Source: Corticium candelabrum
Taxonomy: Eukaryota > Porifera > Homoscleromorpha > Homosclerophorida > Plakinidae
Direction of reading: 5' to 3'
DNA: 64,000 nt
Assembly: GCF_963422355.1 (NCBI RefSeq)
Contig: NC_085102.1
Location: 3,529,876-3,593,875 of the forward strand
Positions 28,285-42,711 of the stretch are shown here, piece by piece. Both the position numbers and the translations under genes were made by a program. Position 1 is the first letter of the stretch. Each line of letters opens with the position of its first letter. Under the pieces are notes generated by a model. That model did no database searches and was not told where the DNA came from. It was given only the letters and a program-made list of their open reading frames with translations.

Positions 28285-30145
28285 ATTTCTCACAAGAAAT
28301 GAAAATGATTTATCAATAAGATATCTGATACAACGTACCATCTCAAATGGCCAGTTAACGATAGACCGATTGTCTAACGACCCATTGACATTACTGCAAA
28401 TCAGTGAGTCCCAAGTATTTTGGATAAAGCGTCATAACAATCGTTCATTTCTAATAAAACCGATGTCACCAGCTGGAACTAAGAAAACATTCTCACCAAT
28501 CAGACTAGCCTTCTTGTCTGGCAGCAGTTCAAATGTCAGCCTCTTGAACATCTTAGCAAAATTAACCTTCACTTCCATTTCAGCAAACTGACGACCTAGA
28601 AACTTATGCTGTCCTGCAAAGAAAGGCATAAAGGCTTGGAAATTATTACTTTCAGCCTGATGAAAACGATCGGAATTAAAAGGCCTTCGGTGCATAGCGT
28701 AATGTGATGTTGAAACATTTGCTCCTTCAAAGACTTCATGACCACAAAAAGTCATCTTTTTAGACAAGACTCTTGCTGTTCCAGTAGCACGTGGATACAG
28801 TCTCAGTGCTTCCAATGTAGTCCAACTAAATGAAGTCTATATATTCTACGTCATCATGATTCCCAGTACACTGTTCACTTCGTCCAATGCTCTCTCCTCA
28901 ATATCGGGATGTTGTAAAACATTTTCCAAACGAGAAAGCAATTGCTGTGGTGTCATGGCCAGCAAAGACAAATGTAGTAAGAAATTCATCAATCAGATCA
29001 TCTATAGACAGTGATTTATCATCTCGAGCTGCAGAAATAATAAAATCAAGAATGTTATTCCTTTTGTTAGCTTCCTGACTAGAGTTCAAATCAATCCTCT
29101 TCTTGATTATTTCGGCGCCAACTTTTCTCGGTCTCTTGCAGTGACTTCTTGTTGTTTTTAGAAATGACCAGTCAAATAGACACGTGACATGATGCTTCAT
29201 GATCCGAAAAATGGCATCAGTCACCTTCACTAAACTTGCTCTCAGAACATGATCTTTGTTACCAATCGAATCCAAATGTTCATCAAGTGCTACAGGCCCT
29301 ATCACTTCCAGATTAAAAGCTGGAAACATTTTCGCCATTGGAACACTGGCACCATTCTGTCCCTGATATACGTAGAATGGTGTCAATAAACTTGTTGCCA
29401 GTGTCACTAAACGTTCCAACCCGATTCTTCAAACCATTCATGAAGTCCCGGACTAATAGTCTGATGACGTCTTTCCCACGCCTTGTGGTCAGTAGAAGTG
29501 GCCAAGATTGTACCCAAGAAACGTTCACCACACACGGACCGTACTAAAGCGTACACCCACCGTGCTTTAAGAGAAGACGAATCAGTCAAATACTGACAAA
29601 CAGCTGACGACGTGCATGAGTCACAGATGTGCACGACCGAAATGAAATAAAACCATATCAGTATAACAGGACCGTACTCTAGATGACACTTGTATATGTA
29701 TTGCCCTCTGAACTGCCCCTTGGCCAAAAATTCGGCCATCAAGAAGCGTGACCTCGTAAACGGTTCCTGACCGAGGGACCGGGTGCTTGAACGACCGGAC
29801 GAGAACTTTTGTAGAGCAAAAACATAAACGCTTTTAATGTCAGTGAAGTGACAAACATGCAATTAAAGACATCCAAACACACTTAATGGGAACGACATTC
29901 GACAACTTCCGGATCTGTACTACAGTACTGTACGCTGTCAGTTAATCATACGGGAACCGGACACAGCCAGGCTCACGTGAGGCTGAAAGGGAACCGGCAC
30001 TGCCAAGCTCACGTGTGTCTGACAACGTCAAGCCACAAGCAATAATTGCTATGTGTAGAGGTTGAATCACAGTATGTGGGCGGGGTTATGTTCGCCCGAT
30101 TGCTAATTACACCATGGCAACAGTGACATTTGAGAACAGTCACAG
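28285..30145 (-). pseudogene. CYP46A1-like cytochrome P450 pseudogene (copy b)
   Basis: Direct duplicate of 1-1900, same strand. Segments in order: N-terminal region (29862-29407), the GASVPMAKMF region (about 29360), I-helix EFLTTFVFAGHDTTA (about 28990-28940), K-helix EALRLYP and downstream strands (28815-28432). The heme-binding segment reads FFAGQHKFLG, so the axial Cys codon is now Phe (TTT near 28604). Frames are broken between segments. Even if transcribed, a P450 without its thiolate ligand could not bind heme normally. Its final part (LLPDKKASL) is less decayed than copy a. Confidence 0.78.
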
Positions 30146-30149
30146 AACA

Positions 30150-30460
30150 GGGCCGTAGAGACCAGGCCACGGCCCTGGCATTTTTTGAAATTTGCACTTT
30201 TGTCTGTCGACGATTTCTTGGAACTTCCAGCTAAGGCATAGGTAATTCAATAATCTCAATTTATTAATATCCGAGGCCCGGATTTGCGGGTGGAGGGTAT
30301 AGTAGTCGTTCGATGACCCGACGATCGGACGACCGTATAGATAGTTGGTTAGCACAGATGCAAATGAAGCTATTCCGACCAATAGACGAGAAGTGGTGTC
30401 ATTACTGACCAATAGGCGAACGTGATGTCATCATGAGGCTCCACCTCTCTTTGACTCTAT
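30150..30460. other. No supported gene
   Basis: Short stretch between the P450 pseudogene duplication and dispersed repeat X. Open frames have no recognisable content. Confidence 0.4.
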
Positions 30461-31200
<740 letters not shown>

Positions 31201-31667
31201 CATTAAAAACTCCCTGTATATTGTAGTACAATTTGGTATGGAGTCGGTTGAAAATGTGTTTAGGAAAAAATGGCCTTATTTACGAAAAGAAATCACCTAT
31301 TTGACTTGTATTTACAGCAATAACATCTACAACATATGAAATTAATTAATATTAAAATATAAAATATAAATTTAGCTTTAAACAAAACATTCATTTAATA
31401 AATGTATAAAATAGGTAAGTGTAACATAGGGGTACAGATAAGATGTAGTGTTCGAATCCAATGTGTTACGCCATCAACAATATTAATTAATTAAGTTAAT
31501 CTGATCAGGGTCACCTTTCGAGGGAACAAGAAAACTCTCCGGTGTTGCTTAGCCAGACTACCCTCGCGTAGGCCAAAGCTGGCTGGCTACGTATATAATT
31601 TGGCACAAATATCATAAGAGCGGGGAAGGGTCTGGCTACGTGGGGCTAAGTACTCTCACGTCGTGAA
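31201..31667. other. No supported gene
   Basis: AT-rich sequence. 31552-31650 has facing GCTTAGCCAGAC / GTCTGGCTAC words, possibly a small inverted-repeat element. Confidence 0.35.
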
Positions 31668-31829
31668 CAGTGGCATTCACTGACACCAGTACAAGCGTCA
31701 CACTGAGACTTGCTCCTGCATGCTTTCTGTGGACAGATCACGATCAGTCTGATGAAGACCTAGATGGTAAAAATTTGAAACGGTAGTTATGGAAGGTGCA
31801 AATGAATCTAAGAAGTCTTACAGGTAATG

Positions 31830-33394
31830 TTATATAAATAGTCGACCTCCACCGTAAAGAAGTTCAACGTCGACTACTTCTGGTCATCGTATAAGTGATT
31901 AGATATATTATTTATCAAAAAGTCTGCTGTGTAGTGCTGGCCACCCCTACTGCCTGATGCCGCACATACGGGATTTACAAACATGTAATAACGTGGAGCG
32001 GCAGCCTACTCTCTAGAACATCAGCCATCCATAAAGAGCCCAGCTGTCTCTACCATGACTTTCTCAATGCTCTCGTCTTTGTCCACATTTAATGACTGGT
32101 AACCTCAGAGCTGACATCACTTGTGCAGGTCAACTGGAATGGAAGAAGAACTGTATCAATGCAGAAGCGTTGAAGACCGCACGTCAACCCTTTATTAGAT
32201 GGAACCATGGTCAAACTTACACTCATACCCAGTCCTCTCCCCGCGCGCGCTCCACGTGTTTTAGCATGTCCTTTTTTGTTCATGGAGTGCGCGCGAGGAG
32301 AGGACTGGATACAAGTCAAGCTAATATGTAGTTAATAATATTGCGTACGCTTTGGGGAAAAGGAGGGCTTCAGAAGGCGTGCTTTGTAGTGTCATGGCGG
32401 GGCACTAGTCAAGTTGTCCATAATTTTGATCAACCCCTACATAGGGAGACAAGTGTTTTGAGTTGGGCAATCTTCTAAGACCAAAAGGCAAGCACTGACC
32501 TGACATGTCAAGTCCCACAGAATCTCAATAACAGATATTTAACAGCCTGGATGTTTGAAAAGGGTAAATGTGAACAATGAAGTCGAAACTCCTCTGAACC
32601 AGACGCTAAAGAGATTTGTCCAAGTATAACTCACGTGCAACAATTCTACTTCTAGCTAGCTAGGCGGTAGAAAGTATTTACAGTTGCATCTTAAATACGT
32701 AAAGGAATGCACTTGTTTGCGCTTTCACTGAAAGTAGACTAACCCACGACGCAATATGATGACTCCCCTTTCAGTCAACACCCAAACTGGTGATGACGCA
32801 ACTAACAGTTTATACTGCCTCAAAACTGCTGCCTATATAGAGCACGTTGAGTTGTTTGACAGAAAAGAAGCTTTCATGTACGCTCACATGAATAGGTGCG
32901 AAAGTACGTTTTGAAGCCGGTTATTTCTGGAAATTCTAGACGACAGCTAGTCATGCAAGTGGAACAAATTTGGTTGCCACTGAATAAAACATGCGCCTAT
33001 TAACGTGTTGAATGATTTGCTATGGTTCCTTTCTAAATTTGACAAAATTGAAATTCTGCTGTCTCATGCAAGTCTGTATGTTGTTTCAGTGTGCAGCTCC
33101 TCCCCTTTCAAGGTGTAAGTTACCCACCGCTTTGGTTGGACGGGAGAATGGTGGGAGATCGCCTCTCCCACAGTTCAATTAAGTCAAAACAGAGAACAGT
33201 TGAATGATCAAGAGTCAAAAATGAGTGAAAACATGAGCAAACTTGGCTAAGCCGGGAAATTATTATAGCTTTTGCCTAGTCGTGCACATGGACCCTGCCG
33301 CCTTTTTGTCAACAAACAAGTCACGTGCAGCATGCAGAATCAACTTTGACGTGTGAATGTTCTACTCAACTATTCTGCAACTCAACTAGACTAG

Positions 33395-33446
<52 letters not shown>

Positions 33447-33520
33447 CAGCAAATCTTTGCATCTGCAATTCATTTCCTGCTTGAAAGAGCGAAGAAAGGT
33501 AACAAAAATTCTGACGAGCA
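31830..33520. other. 5' flank of GTPase copy 2; no gene supported
   Basis: Shared with 48905-50800. Contains a GC-rich stem-loop at 32228-32308 and an (AT)n tract at 33399-33445 that is absent in unit B. Small open frames near 32090-32330 come from the stem-loop region. Confidence 0.45.
32228..32308. other. GC-rich stem-loop
   Basis: Arms of about 26 bp (CCAGTCCTCTCC..GCGCTCC and its near-complement GGAGTGCGCGCG..GGACTGG) around a loop of about 28 nt. The same structure is at about 49289-49372 in unit B, with substitutions in both arms. It may be a terminus of a small element or a transcript hairpin. Confidence 0.55.
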
Positions 33521-33531
33521 AACTGGACTAG

Positions 33532-34694
33532 CCCTTTCGGGTTCGCCGACGTTGCCAAATCATCTAACATTCCGACTTTTTTTCAATTGGGTCAACTGAC
33601 ATTTCGACTCGTGTACTAATTGGGTAGCGTGCGCACGTAACCTACACCCGCTTACTCATTATTCGCAACTGTAGCCACATTATAGAAGCAGAAATTACAA
33701 AACATACACAGTTAAAAAGCCTGTTAATTGCGCTTTCAAATGATACAATTCTCATAGCTATTGATGATTGCTTCGATACGTTCATGTCGACTTCCTGTTT
33801 ACGCTACACTAATTGAGTCGCCGCTGTCTTCATCATCAAGAAGACCTGCTTTCTTGCGCGCCGCATCGTCGGCTAGAGAGCTAATAAACAAATAGAATAT
33901 TAGAAAACGATTTGAATGATTGTTCTAGATCGCTTTCTCTAACCAAAACATACGGGTACATAGCCACAGCAACAGAAAACTTGCCGTTACTATGGGCATA
34001 ACCCAAATTATCAGCAACGGATAACGGCCAAACTTGCAACACAGCTACTGAAACGTTTACTGAAAAGGTATCGAAAAAAAACGAAACGTTTAGACATGAA
34101 AATGATGTACTTACAACATGGCGCGTCATCGCTGTCTTCACAAACGGAATATCTCACTCGTTCTCCGTCGTATCGACCTCAAATGATGCGTCCAAAGCGA
34201 AACACACGCAAGAAACGTTGAAATGCGTTTTCTGCCTCCTAAGTCTTGGCGAAATGCTTTCGAAGAACAAAGGACGACCAGACCGCCATGCAACATATCG
34301 CCAAAAATTGTGACGCAGCCGCATGCGCTGCTAAAATTTTGTCTGTATGTGTAGACACGCCTAAAGGGTGTGTCTAACGGCTAAAAATATTTCGATTGAT
34401 CAACGAACCTCAAAAGGCCAGAGACAATCGACGTCCTGTCACGTGGGCTGTTTTCGCCCATATGACGACAATAGGCGTGGCTTCAAAGAAAATGCGATAT
34501 CTCGAGATTGCTACAACGTAGACTGTTGAAAGTAGGCTCATTTGAAAGGAAATTAATTAGCGATTCGTATGAACTATAGTTTGTCAAGCGAAAGAAAGAC
34601 TCCATTTTGGGAAGACAGGAAACGTACAACCAGATGTAATAAAGAGGCGGAGTTAAGCCCATATAAGGTAATATACGTAGGAGATACGTGATGG
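33532..34694. mobile_element. 1163-bp segment present only in unit A, flanked by CTAG
   Basis: In unit B, CTGGACTAG continues directly into AGGAATGGCC (the GTPase start). In A the same words are separated by 1163 bp, with CTAG on both sides (33528-33531, 34695-34698). This looks like an insertion with a 4-bp target duplication, although precise loss from B is possible. No terminal inverted repeats are seen. A minus-strand candidate mini-gene lies at 34141-33810: short first exon, donor GTAAGT, open middle exon, and an acidic tail ending DDEDSGDSISVA. Confidence 0.6.
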
Positions 34695-36455
34695 CTAGAG
34701 GAATGGCCGATCGTCGTGCTGACGTGCCTTCTGAGTACGACCTCGTTGTCGACATCGAGACGTTCGAACAGCTGACAAACGGAAATCCCGGTTGGGAAGT
34801 ACGATGTCCTGAAATATTGAGGCGCCTAGGACAGGCTCAAACCACGTCATCACAACCAAAGAAATATGTCGATGGTATGGCCAACCAACACTCCAAACGG
34901 ACAGAAGACGCTTCTGCACGTACAGACGGGAATCCGGCGTCGAGCAAACAGTCCGAGGATGTCGACGCGGAACCCCTCTCCACTTGTCAAACGCAGGAGA
35001 TGAACGAGAAATCCACTGAACGAAAAACCGAAAGTTCGACCGAGATTTCACAAACCAGTTCCAACGACGAAACTGACAAGGAATTGACAGGAGCAGCAGT
35101 TGTAGCCCACAGTCTCCATCAAGAATTGAAGGCATGGAAGCTGAAAAGTGACAGTCGTTCCCTGACGTCGTTAGTGTCGAGCGCCGGCCCAGAAGCAAGC
35201 GTCAATACTTGGAATGGCGAAAACGGCCTTAGCTCTAGCCTTACATGCAACCTGATAAAACCTCTCAACACCAGTGACTGGGTTTCGTCAACAGAAGACA
35301 CGGCGACCATGGTAGGCGAACCTCTGCATTTACAATACGATTCACAGAAGGGGGCAACAATCTTTATCGCTGTTGTCGGTACTAAATGCAAGCTTGTAAC
35401 CGCCAAGCGTGTGTCTTCACTAGTTTTTTCTTGTAGGTCTGTACAATAAAGGAAAAACGTACGTCCTAAATCGTATCGGAAAAACCAACTTGCCTGAAGG
35501 AGCCGGATGCCGAACGACTGGCATCAGCATGAAAACGGGAAATGGAAACATTCTTTCACGGTTCACACTCCTAGATATAGCAGGTTTCGACGCACCCGTT
35601 CGAGGTAACTAATTTACTCTTTATAAAATTGACCGGCATAGAAGTATGTTATTTATTAAACTCAAGTTGGGCAAGACCGAAGCGCTGTCTACTACAAGAA
35701 ATACGTTGATAGGTTTATCGAGGAGCTCGCGCTTAATCTGGCAACAGCCGTCGTTGTCGTCATGAACAACATCACTCTGACAGATCAGCTTTACCTCGAG
35801 CACGTCCGCAAGGCAATGCACAGCTTCAAGATAGACTACGCGGCAGCTAGCGGGATATCAGAGTATTTAAACACAGTGCCACCTTGCAGATTTGATTTCT
35901 AGAAAGTTGTGTTGTGTTTACAAAATACAGAAGAATTCCTGAAGAGAAGTTTCCCGATCTCATTGTGATTCACAATTTCTCTTCCTACGGAAACCTAGAG
36001 GAATGTAAGAAGGCATTCAGAGGTCAGATTGAAGAAAACTACGAGGGAAAATGGTTGGACTACGACAGAAAGCAGAAGTAACAACTGGTTGCATGCTCTA
36101 AAATATAAATAAAAATACATAATATGATATCTGACAGGTTCTACTACACTGAAGGTGTTCCAGGACAAATGGTGGGCATCTGACATGTCTTCATTGGACG
36201 GTCTCTAACAGATGCTGAAAGGTAACAACATAACATGTCAGTGACTGATATGTTTTGACAAAAGTACTGCTTGTTCAATGGACAAATCTACAACCAGAGC
36301 TAAGGAACCTGTGAAGGATACTGACTTCTACAAAGATACAATTAAGCACAACATTCAAGTGTTTGATATGATTAAATCGTGGTTAAGAGGCATTGCCAGT
36401 GAAAGCAAGGTAAAGCCAGTTTCGACTATGGTCGATGTTGCTAACAATATGCTGA

Positions 36456-36759
36456 CAAGGGCGTAACTAGCATTAAAATTTTACCGAGGCAAGTTTATAT
36501 AAATTATTTAATTAACCTCTACTCTAGTAGGTTTCTCAGTCACGTGTGTGGCAAGTGCTTCACGTGCCGTGAACGTGCGCAAGCTAAGTGCGAGAACAGT
36601 GGTGAAAGAGGACTTCTTCTGTTCGGTAACCGCGTGCAGAATGCCCGATCTTTCCTGTTATCTACTAACTGATACATCTAGCAAAATTTTTACAGCGCCA
36701 CACCCATTTTATTTACCGAGGCAACTGCCTCGGCTGCCTCATGCCTAGTTACGCCACTG
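36456..36759. mobile_element. hAT-like MITE inserted in an exon
   Basis: A 304-bp insert with about 15-bp terminal inverted repeats (CAAGGGCGTAACTAG and, inverted, CAGTGGCGTAACTAG). The 5-bp target GCTGA is duplicated (36451-36455 and 36760-36764) and occurs once at the matching empty site in copy 3. CAGTGGCG ends with a 5-bp duplication fit hAT-family subgroups. There is an internal palindrome CCGAGGCAACTGCCTCGG. No transposase is encoded. Confidence 0.85.
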
Positions 36760-37091
36760 GCTGAGGAGTTACTTCCAAAATCCACCTACTGCAAGACTCC
36801 ACGTGAAAAACGGCAAGGCTTATATTGGATTTGAGCAACCGTGGTACTATGATTTCACACAACCAGGAAAAACAGCAAAACCAGAAGTAATCATGCCAGG
36901 AATGTAAGAAAAATTTACGTAAAAGTGATAACTGCGAGGATGCTGAGCATTTATCATAGCCAGTTATTGTAACTGCTCTCTCTTGCATAGAATGATGTTG
37001 CCTGGAGTAGGATATGATGGTTCAAGAGGTCTACGAATGTCAGTGGAACCAACACATAATCCAGTATGCAAGTTGCTATATCTACAAAAAC

Positions 37092-37092
37092 T

Positions 37093-37128
<36 letters not shown>
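37092..37128. repeat. (TTG)n in intron 7 of GTPase copy 2
   Basis: Trinucleotide run; the matching run in copy 3 (52902-52921) is shorter. Confidence 0.95.
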
Positions 37129-38102
37129 CTGTGTGTTATAAATGTAATTGAGCTCTCTTTTGTCAGCCATATGATGTCATTTCAACTCCACACAGTGTTG
37201 TCATTATCATGGATCGAATGATGCCACAACCTGAAGTCCAGTACATCCCACAAGAAAAGATGTGCGTCATTAAAGGTGATCTGCAATCACCGTCTTTGTA
37301 CAACAAAGAAGGCAATGTTGTCGAACGCAGAGAAAGATTCAGTGGACCATTCAACCTGAAAGTGGTGATGGATGACATCTTGACTCACGGCGAGGCCGTT
37401 GCCTTGGCCTTCAAAGAAGTCAGAGAAGACAGAATGAGGAATATTCTTTGTGTTATATTCGATAAAGTCCAAATACAATGTCCCGAAGAAGTCAAGGAAG
37501 GTTCTGTCGATGACATTTTGTAACTTCTAGGTTTGAAATAGATTCCAGCTGCCATGCCTACATTAAAATTCTGTTTGAAATTAACCATGAAACTGCTTAG
37601 CTTTTTTGTTTGCATCTTTCCACATTCAAACTGATGGAAGATTATCTGTTTACTTAGCTTTAGAGACAATAAACATTTTTACAACAACGTGGCTTCACAT
37701 GCAACACAGTCCACACCAAGTTGTACAAATGGCACATTATAGCCACCTCCCAAAATGCAATCTATCAATGCAATCTATCCCATGTACAACTAGATACCGG
37801 ATAACGGTACACCATATGCCATTCATCACAATTAAGCAAGTAACAGGTCTGTGGAGAAAGGAGTACCTACTGACAACTGCACAATTGCAGACATTCTGGA
37901 GAAGCATAACAGCAAATTACTGAAACCATTAGATAACAGGTGAGATTGAATTGTCCACGCAAGAAACAGCATAGGCTCTTCAACTACCAAAGTCCGTCAT
38001 CCTTGACTCTTCATTACAGCTCTGCGTAAGCATGCCCTCATAATAGGGGGCATGCTGTAATATATAAACAAAAGCCAAAGTTGTATACAAATACACTGTT
38101 TT

Positions 38103-38590
38103 ACTCTATAGTCCAGTAAAGCTACAGTACACTTACACTATAACACAGTCCATTCACATAAGCTCTGGCTCATAGCTGAGCAAACGCAAAGTCAGAGAAT
38201 CAAGCAAGCCCCGTTCACGTGATGAGCTAGAGTACAAAAGCAAGCTGTGCACACTAGTGAGTGTGCTTTGGACACACTAGCACTCATTGTGTGCTAGAAC
38301 TGAACGTGCTACAACAATTACGGATCGAAAACAAGCATTGATTCAGCTATCCTGTATTTTTTCTGCATGGTGCATTATTAGAGTTGGCCTCGAACTCATC
38401 ACTCCAAATACGGATGAGGTAGGCAGTCTTTTGCTCATTTTGTAGGTGTTGATCATGTGCAGCGTGCAGCTTAATTGGCCCAATTATAGTTTATAGTCAC
38501 TGCATGACCCAAGTAATAAGTACTTATGTGAACGAGCTATTACACTACACTTCAGTACATTACTACAAGCTCTCCCTTTGATAAGGATAT
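38103..38590. repeat. Dispersed repeat X, copy 2
   Basis: Matches 30461-31200 without the CA expansion. The equivalent in unit B (53880-54050) is cut off at 54050, where unrelated sequence begins. Confidence 0.7.
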
Positions 38591-39235
38591 GTGTTCTGGT
38601 AAAAACACTATACTAAGCTAGTGAACTGAAGGAGTAACCATGAAAGTTAATTTGTAAATGATGGCCTCATTAATTAGTTAGGACCACCAAACTCTGTTAA
38701 TACATACTGTACATCCATGTACCTTGAAAACACGTCAAACATTGCTTCTTTCCATTCTATTTCTCCTAGCCAGCATAACAAACAGAAGCAGAGCAATTTC
38801 ACTTTCTAGGTCTAGCACACAAAAATCATTGCCATATCAAAGCACACAGTAAATGCCAATACAAGTTTACACACCTAGCTGCATCACCATTGTCAGACTG
38901 CATGAATCCCATGCAACTCCATCAGACATTGCACGTTCTGCTCGTGGCAATCTCACCTTACCAATGTGAACTCTGGGCACCACATTACTCTCTGCTCATG
39001 CTGATCGAGATCTGCCAATACATGTCCAAACTCCAATTAAATTAACTTCAATTATATACAAATGATGCTGATTTAGAACAGTATGCAGGTATCTAAAGAA
39101 TGAACAATCTGATCCACTGATCGAGCCAAAAAATTAATGGATTCTTGGTTAATTATGATCGCTTCAACACTATGGAGACCAGCCAGCGATGAGTGAGTGT
39201 CGACCAATGCTGTGTGTGTGCGTGCGTGTGCGTGC

Positions 39236-39301
<66 letters not shown>

Positions 39302-39800
39302 ATATGCGCAACTGCGGACTTGCTTCTCCATTGCGAGCCCGTCAACAACATATTAATCCACGTACTCATTGTTCATGAGACGTTAGCTCATAACCGAGTA
39401 GCGTAGAAGGAACTGTGAGCGTGTGTGCGTGCGTACATATACTGCAACATTTCAGTATTAATTAAACCGACAGCCATTTAGTTAGTCAGAACATGCAATA
39501 CTACATTCACTAACGCAAGTAACCATACCAATTTATAGAAAACAAAGACAGCGAAATGAACGTCTGTTTTAGTTAATCAGCGCATGCGCACAAACTCTAG
39601 ACAAACAACTTAGACTAGGCTGACGAACTATTATTTCTAGTTTCTCATCTGGAAAATGGTAGTCAGTTATCAATCACTAGTGAAATTTTTTTACAGTAAA
39701 AGGTAAAAGGCTCTACAGAATACTACAATCAAATAGTTGTAACTTGTGGCATATAAGCAGTACTAAAACGTGTAACCTAGTTAGGCTTGCATGTGTATCA
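38591..39800. other. Unit-A-specific intergenic DNA; (GT)n at 39211-39301
   Basis: No gene supported. The 38263-39535 stretch has no counterpart in unit B. A GT array with CGTG interruptions is present. Homology to B resumes near 39536. Confidence 0.45.
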
Positions 39801-40238
39801 TTATACATTCCAACATCTCTTCATCACATCAATGAAGGTGTCGTCGTCGTCAATGTTCATGCTGATACCCTCATAAAATGCTTCAAACTCCTAAATAAAC
39901 ATAAGACTGTTAAAATCAACAACACCAACAGCAACAACAACAATAATAATAATAATAATAGCAAAAATAACAACAAGTTACAACAACAACAAGACACACA
40001 CATCACTGCTATACAACCACTACTTCAATATTGCACAAACATGACAGTTTCAATACTTTCTAACATAGAACAACCTAAAATTCAAAGCCAAATACAAATT
40101 TTGATAACTACAGCGTACTCTGAAAAATGTTTGTCTGCTCATTTACTCGCTAGCATCAATCTTAAAGCAAATTAAAGTAAATAAAGCCTGTTAGAAACCT
40201 TTGTCATTCCAGGTAGAGGCACGCAGCATCGATCGCCT

Positions 40239-40305
<67 letters not shown>

Positions 40306-40307
40306 CA

Positions 40308-40372
<65 letters not shown>

Positions 40373-42673
40373 TCTGGTAGTCTGATTTCCGATTACACAC
40401 AATAGGTGATATGTGACCATGCCCTAGATAAATTAACAGAATATTCATATTTCCATCTACTTACTGCATCTGAAAGCTCCTCCTGTTTCTTTTTTGGTCC
40501 CGCTACTGCAGAGTAAAGCTCCTGAATCACATCATATTCAGTCCGACAACCTTCATAATTAATCAAGCTTTAGTTATAACCAAAAGTAATAGAAGAAATC
40601 AAGTAGACACGAACCATTAAACACATCAGGGTGGCCTCTCAAATCAAAAATTTCTTCATCTCACTAAGAAAGATAAAACCTGATTTATGTGCATCCATCT
40701 TGATAAAAGCCTGTAATGAAGAAAACAAACACAACTATTATAACATCATACAACACCTAAATGAAATATAGTAAACGCTTAATTAATTTACAAGTTTAGA
40801 ATAAGAAGCACGTAAAAAGTAAACTTCAATCCACCTTGACAATAAAATAAGACCAAGTCAAGACAAATCTATGCATTCTAGTCAGCTATATTTTTGCAGC
40901 TTTTTCCAAGTTGCAAAATGCATGTAAATCAGTACACTAGACAGAAACAAGTCTTGCACATAATTCACAAGACTATAATAATTTACAATGTATTTCCAAC
41001 ATAGTTGTGTATACAATCCTCATTGATCATGATTTTTATAAACACTAATAACTATGCAAATATAATTATCATGCACGATGACATCTACAGTTCTATAAAT
41101 GACAGCCCAACTACCTTTCTCTCACATCATTTGTCCTCCCAGACAGACAATGCAAACAGAAAAACTAATTCCATGTGTCATACGTATGGTAGTCACAACT
41201 GATAATTGATAGGCAAAATTATTTATTAAAACCCAAATAAATTTAATTAATTAATCAATAAATCTATTAGATTAAAATTTTCTAACCTTTCTAACTAACT
41301 GGAGTCTTCGTTCATTCATCTTTCCCAAACAGCAATAAAGAAGCTCATTGTAATCAACTAAGTCCGTGCTGTTACCATACAACAATAAACACAATCTTTT
41401 CACAACCTATGAACAAACAAGAGCCCATTACAAGTAACACAATAGGAAACACAAGTGTGTAACAGAGAATACATTAAAATATTTATTGCTTTGTATATGC
41501 AAAAGAATAAACATAAATCTACTAAAACACAAACAGATACTAAGGCCGTATAGTACAAACTCATACAAAATACTACAATGCATGCATACTCTCACAAAGG
41601 TGGGCTATAATTTTTCCACTTTGTGAATTTGACCTATGTAGCTGAGTTTGTCTTTAGACTGTACCAAGTCTGAAGACAAACATTTAACTAACAGATTGAG
41701 TAGACAAACCATAAAAAATTGTGTCATTTGCACTCACCTCTTCATTAATTCTGATGTGATACATATTGAGTGTCTGTAGAAATTTGGATAATTTAACTAA
41801 ACCGTCTTCGGATCGATTGAGATGAAACAAATGCCTTATCAAGGTCAGTCTAATATGACACGCCCTTGCTTTAATCTGATTCCGCGATTGAGCTAAATAA
41901 AATACAAATAAATAATAATATGTATGCATGCCCACCATGCCCTCTATAAGTGTACTTGTATATAACAATACAATTATAGAAGTCATGCAAAAGAAAAAAA
42001 GAAAATCTAAACAAGTAGAGACAAGAAAAACAACAAAAATAGTATGAAATACAAGAAAGCATTGCAGGTAACGTTAGTACATGAGCAAGCCACTACATCA
42101 GCAAGCAAGTAGTCAGAGACACAAACGCACAAACAATGTTTACAGCACTTTTGTAAAACAAGTTCCAGCAATCAGAATAAACAATCTAATAGCTACGACA
42201 AATAAATGCAAAACCAACCCAATGACATCTATTATATTTAAACGCTCAAGTAACCCTCCCAAAATATAAAACAAAACTGATTAAAAAGCTACTGTCTTTA
42301 CTACACAATATGAGCCTCGTCTAACACTCTTCAATTAATTAATATTACAACTAAGGCAAAAGGCACAAGAAAACACATGCGCAAACAAGACTATTTTATT
42401 GTAGCCAAATTTTACTGTGATGCAAACGTGACAATTAATGATCAACAGACGTAAATAATAAGGTTTCATAGGATAAGTATGCATACAATCATACATTTCA
42501 TATACACAAAGACATCATAATAAATTTACAACGTACATCGAATACTTGACATTAAAGTAGAAAGAGTGTTTTCTACTTCAGTCGACTGTCTTAGATTGTC
42601 TGCTGGACTTCCATATTTGTTGCGATTCTATTGCCTAAAATCATCACAACTATTCAAACACGATAAATATCAT

Positions 42674-42711
<38 letters not shown>

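Larger units (their letters stand above)
34703..37523 (+). pseudogene. P-loop GTPase/HSP20-like gene, copy 2, disrupted
   Basis: Same eight-exon plan as copies 1 and 3: 34703-35378, 35437-35604, 35667-35862, 35931-36077, 36138-36221, 36292-36903 (interrupted), 36991-37063, 37167-37523. An in-frame ATG 15 bp upstream (34688) also exists. Exon 1 and the G1/G3 motifs are intact, but the gene is broken: Arg codon AGA is TGA at 36181-36183, the acceptor CTAG of exon 6 is CTAC (36291), and a 304-bp MITE sits in exon 6 (36456-36759). A truncated GTPase-only product of about 400 residues is conceivable. Exon sequence is very close to copy 3, so inactivation is recent. Confidence 0.88.
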
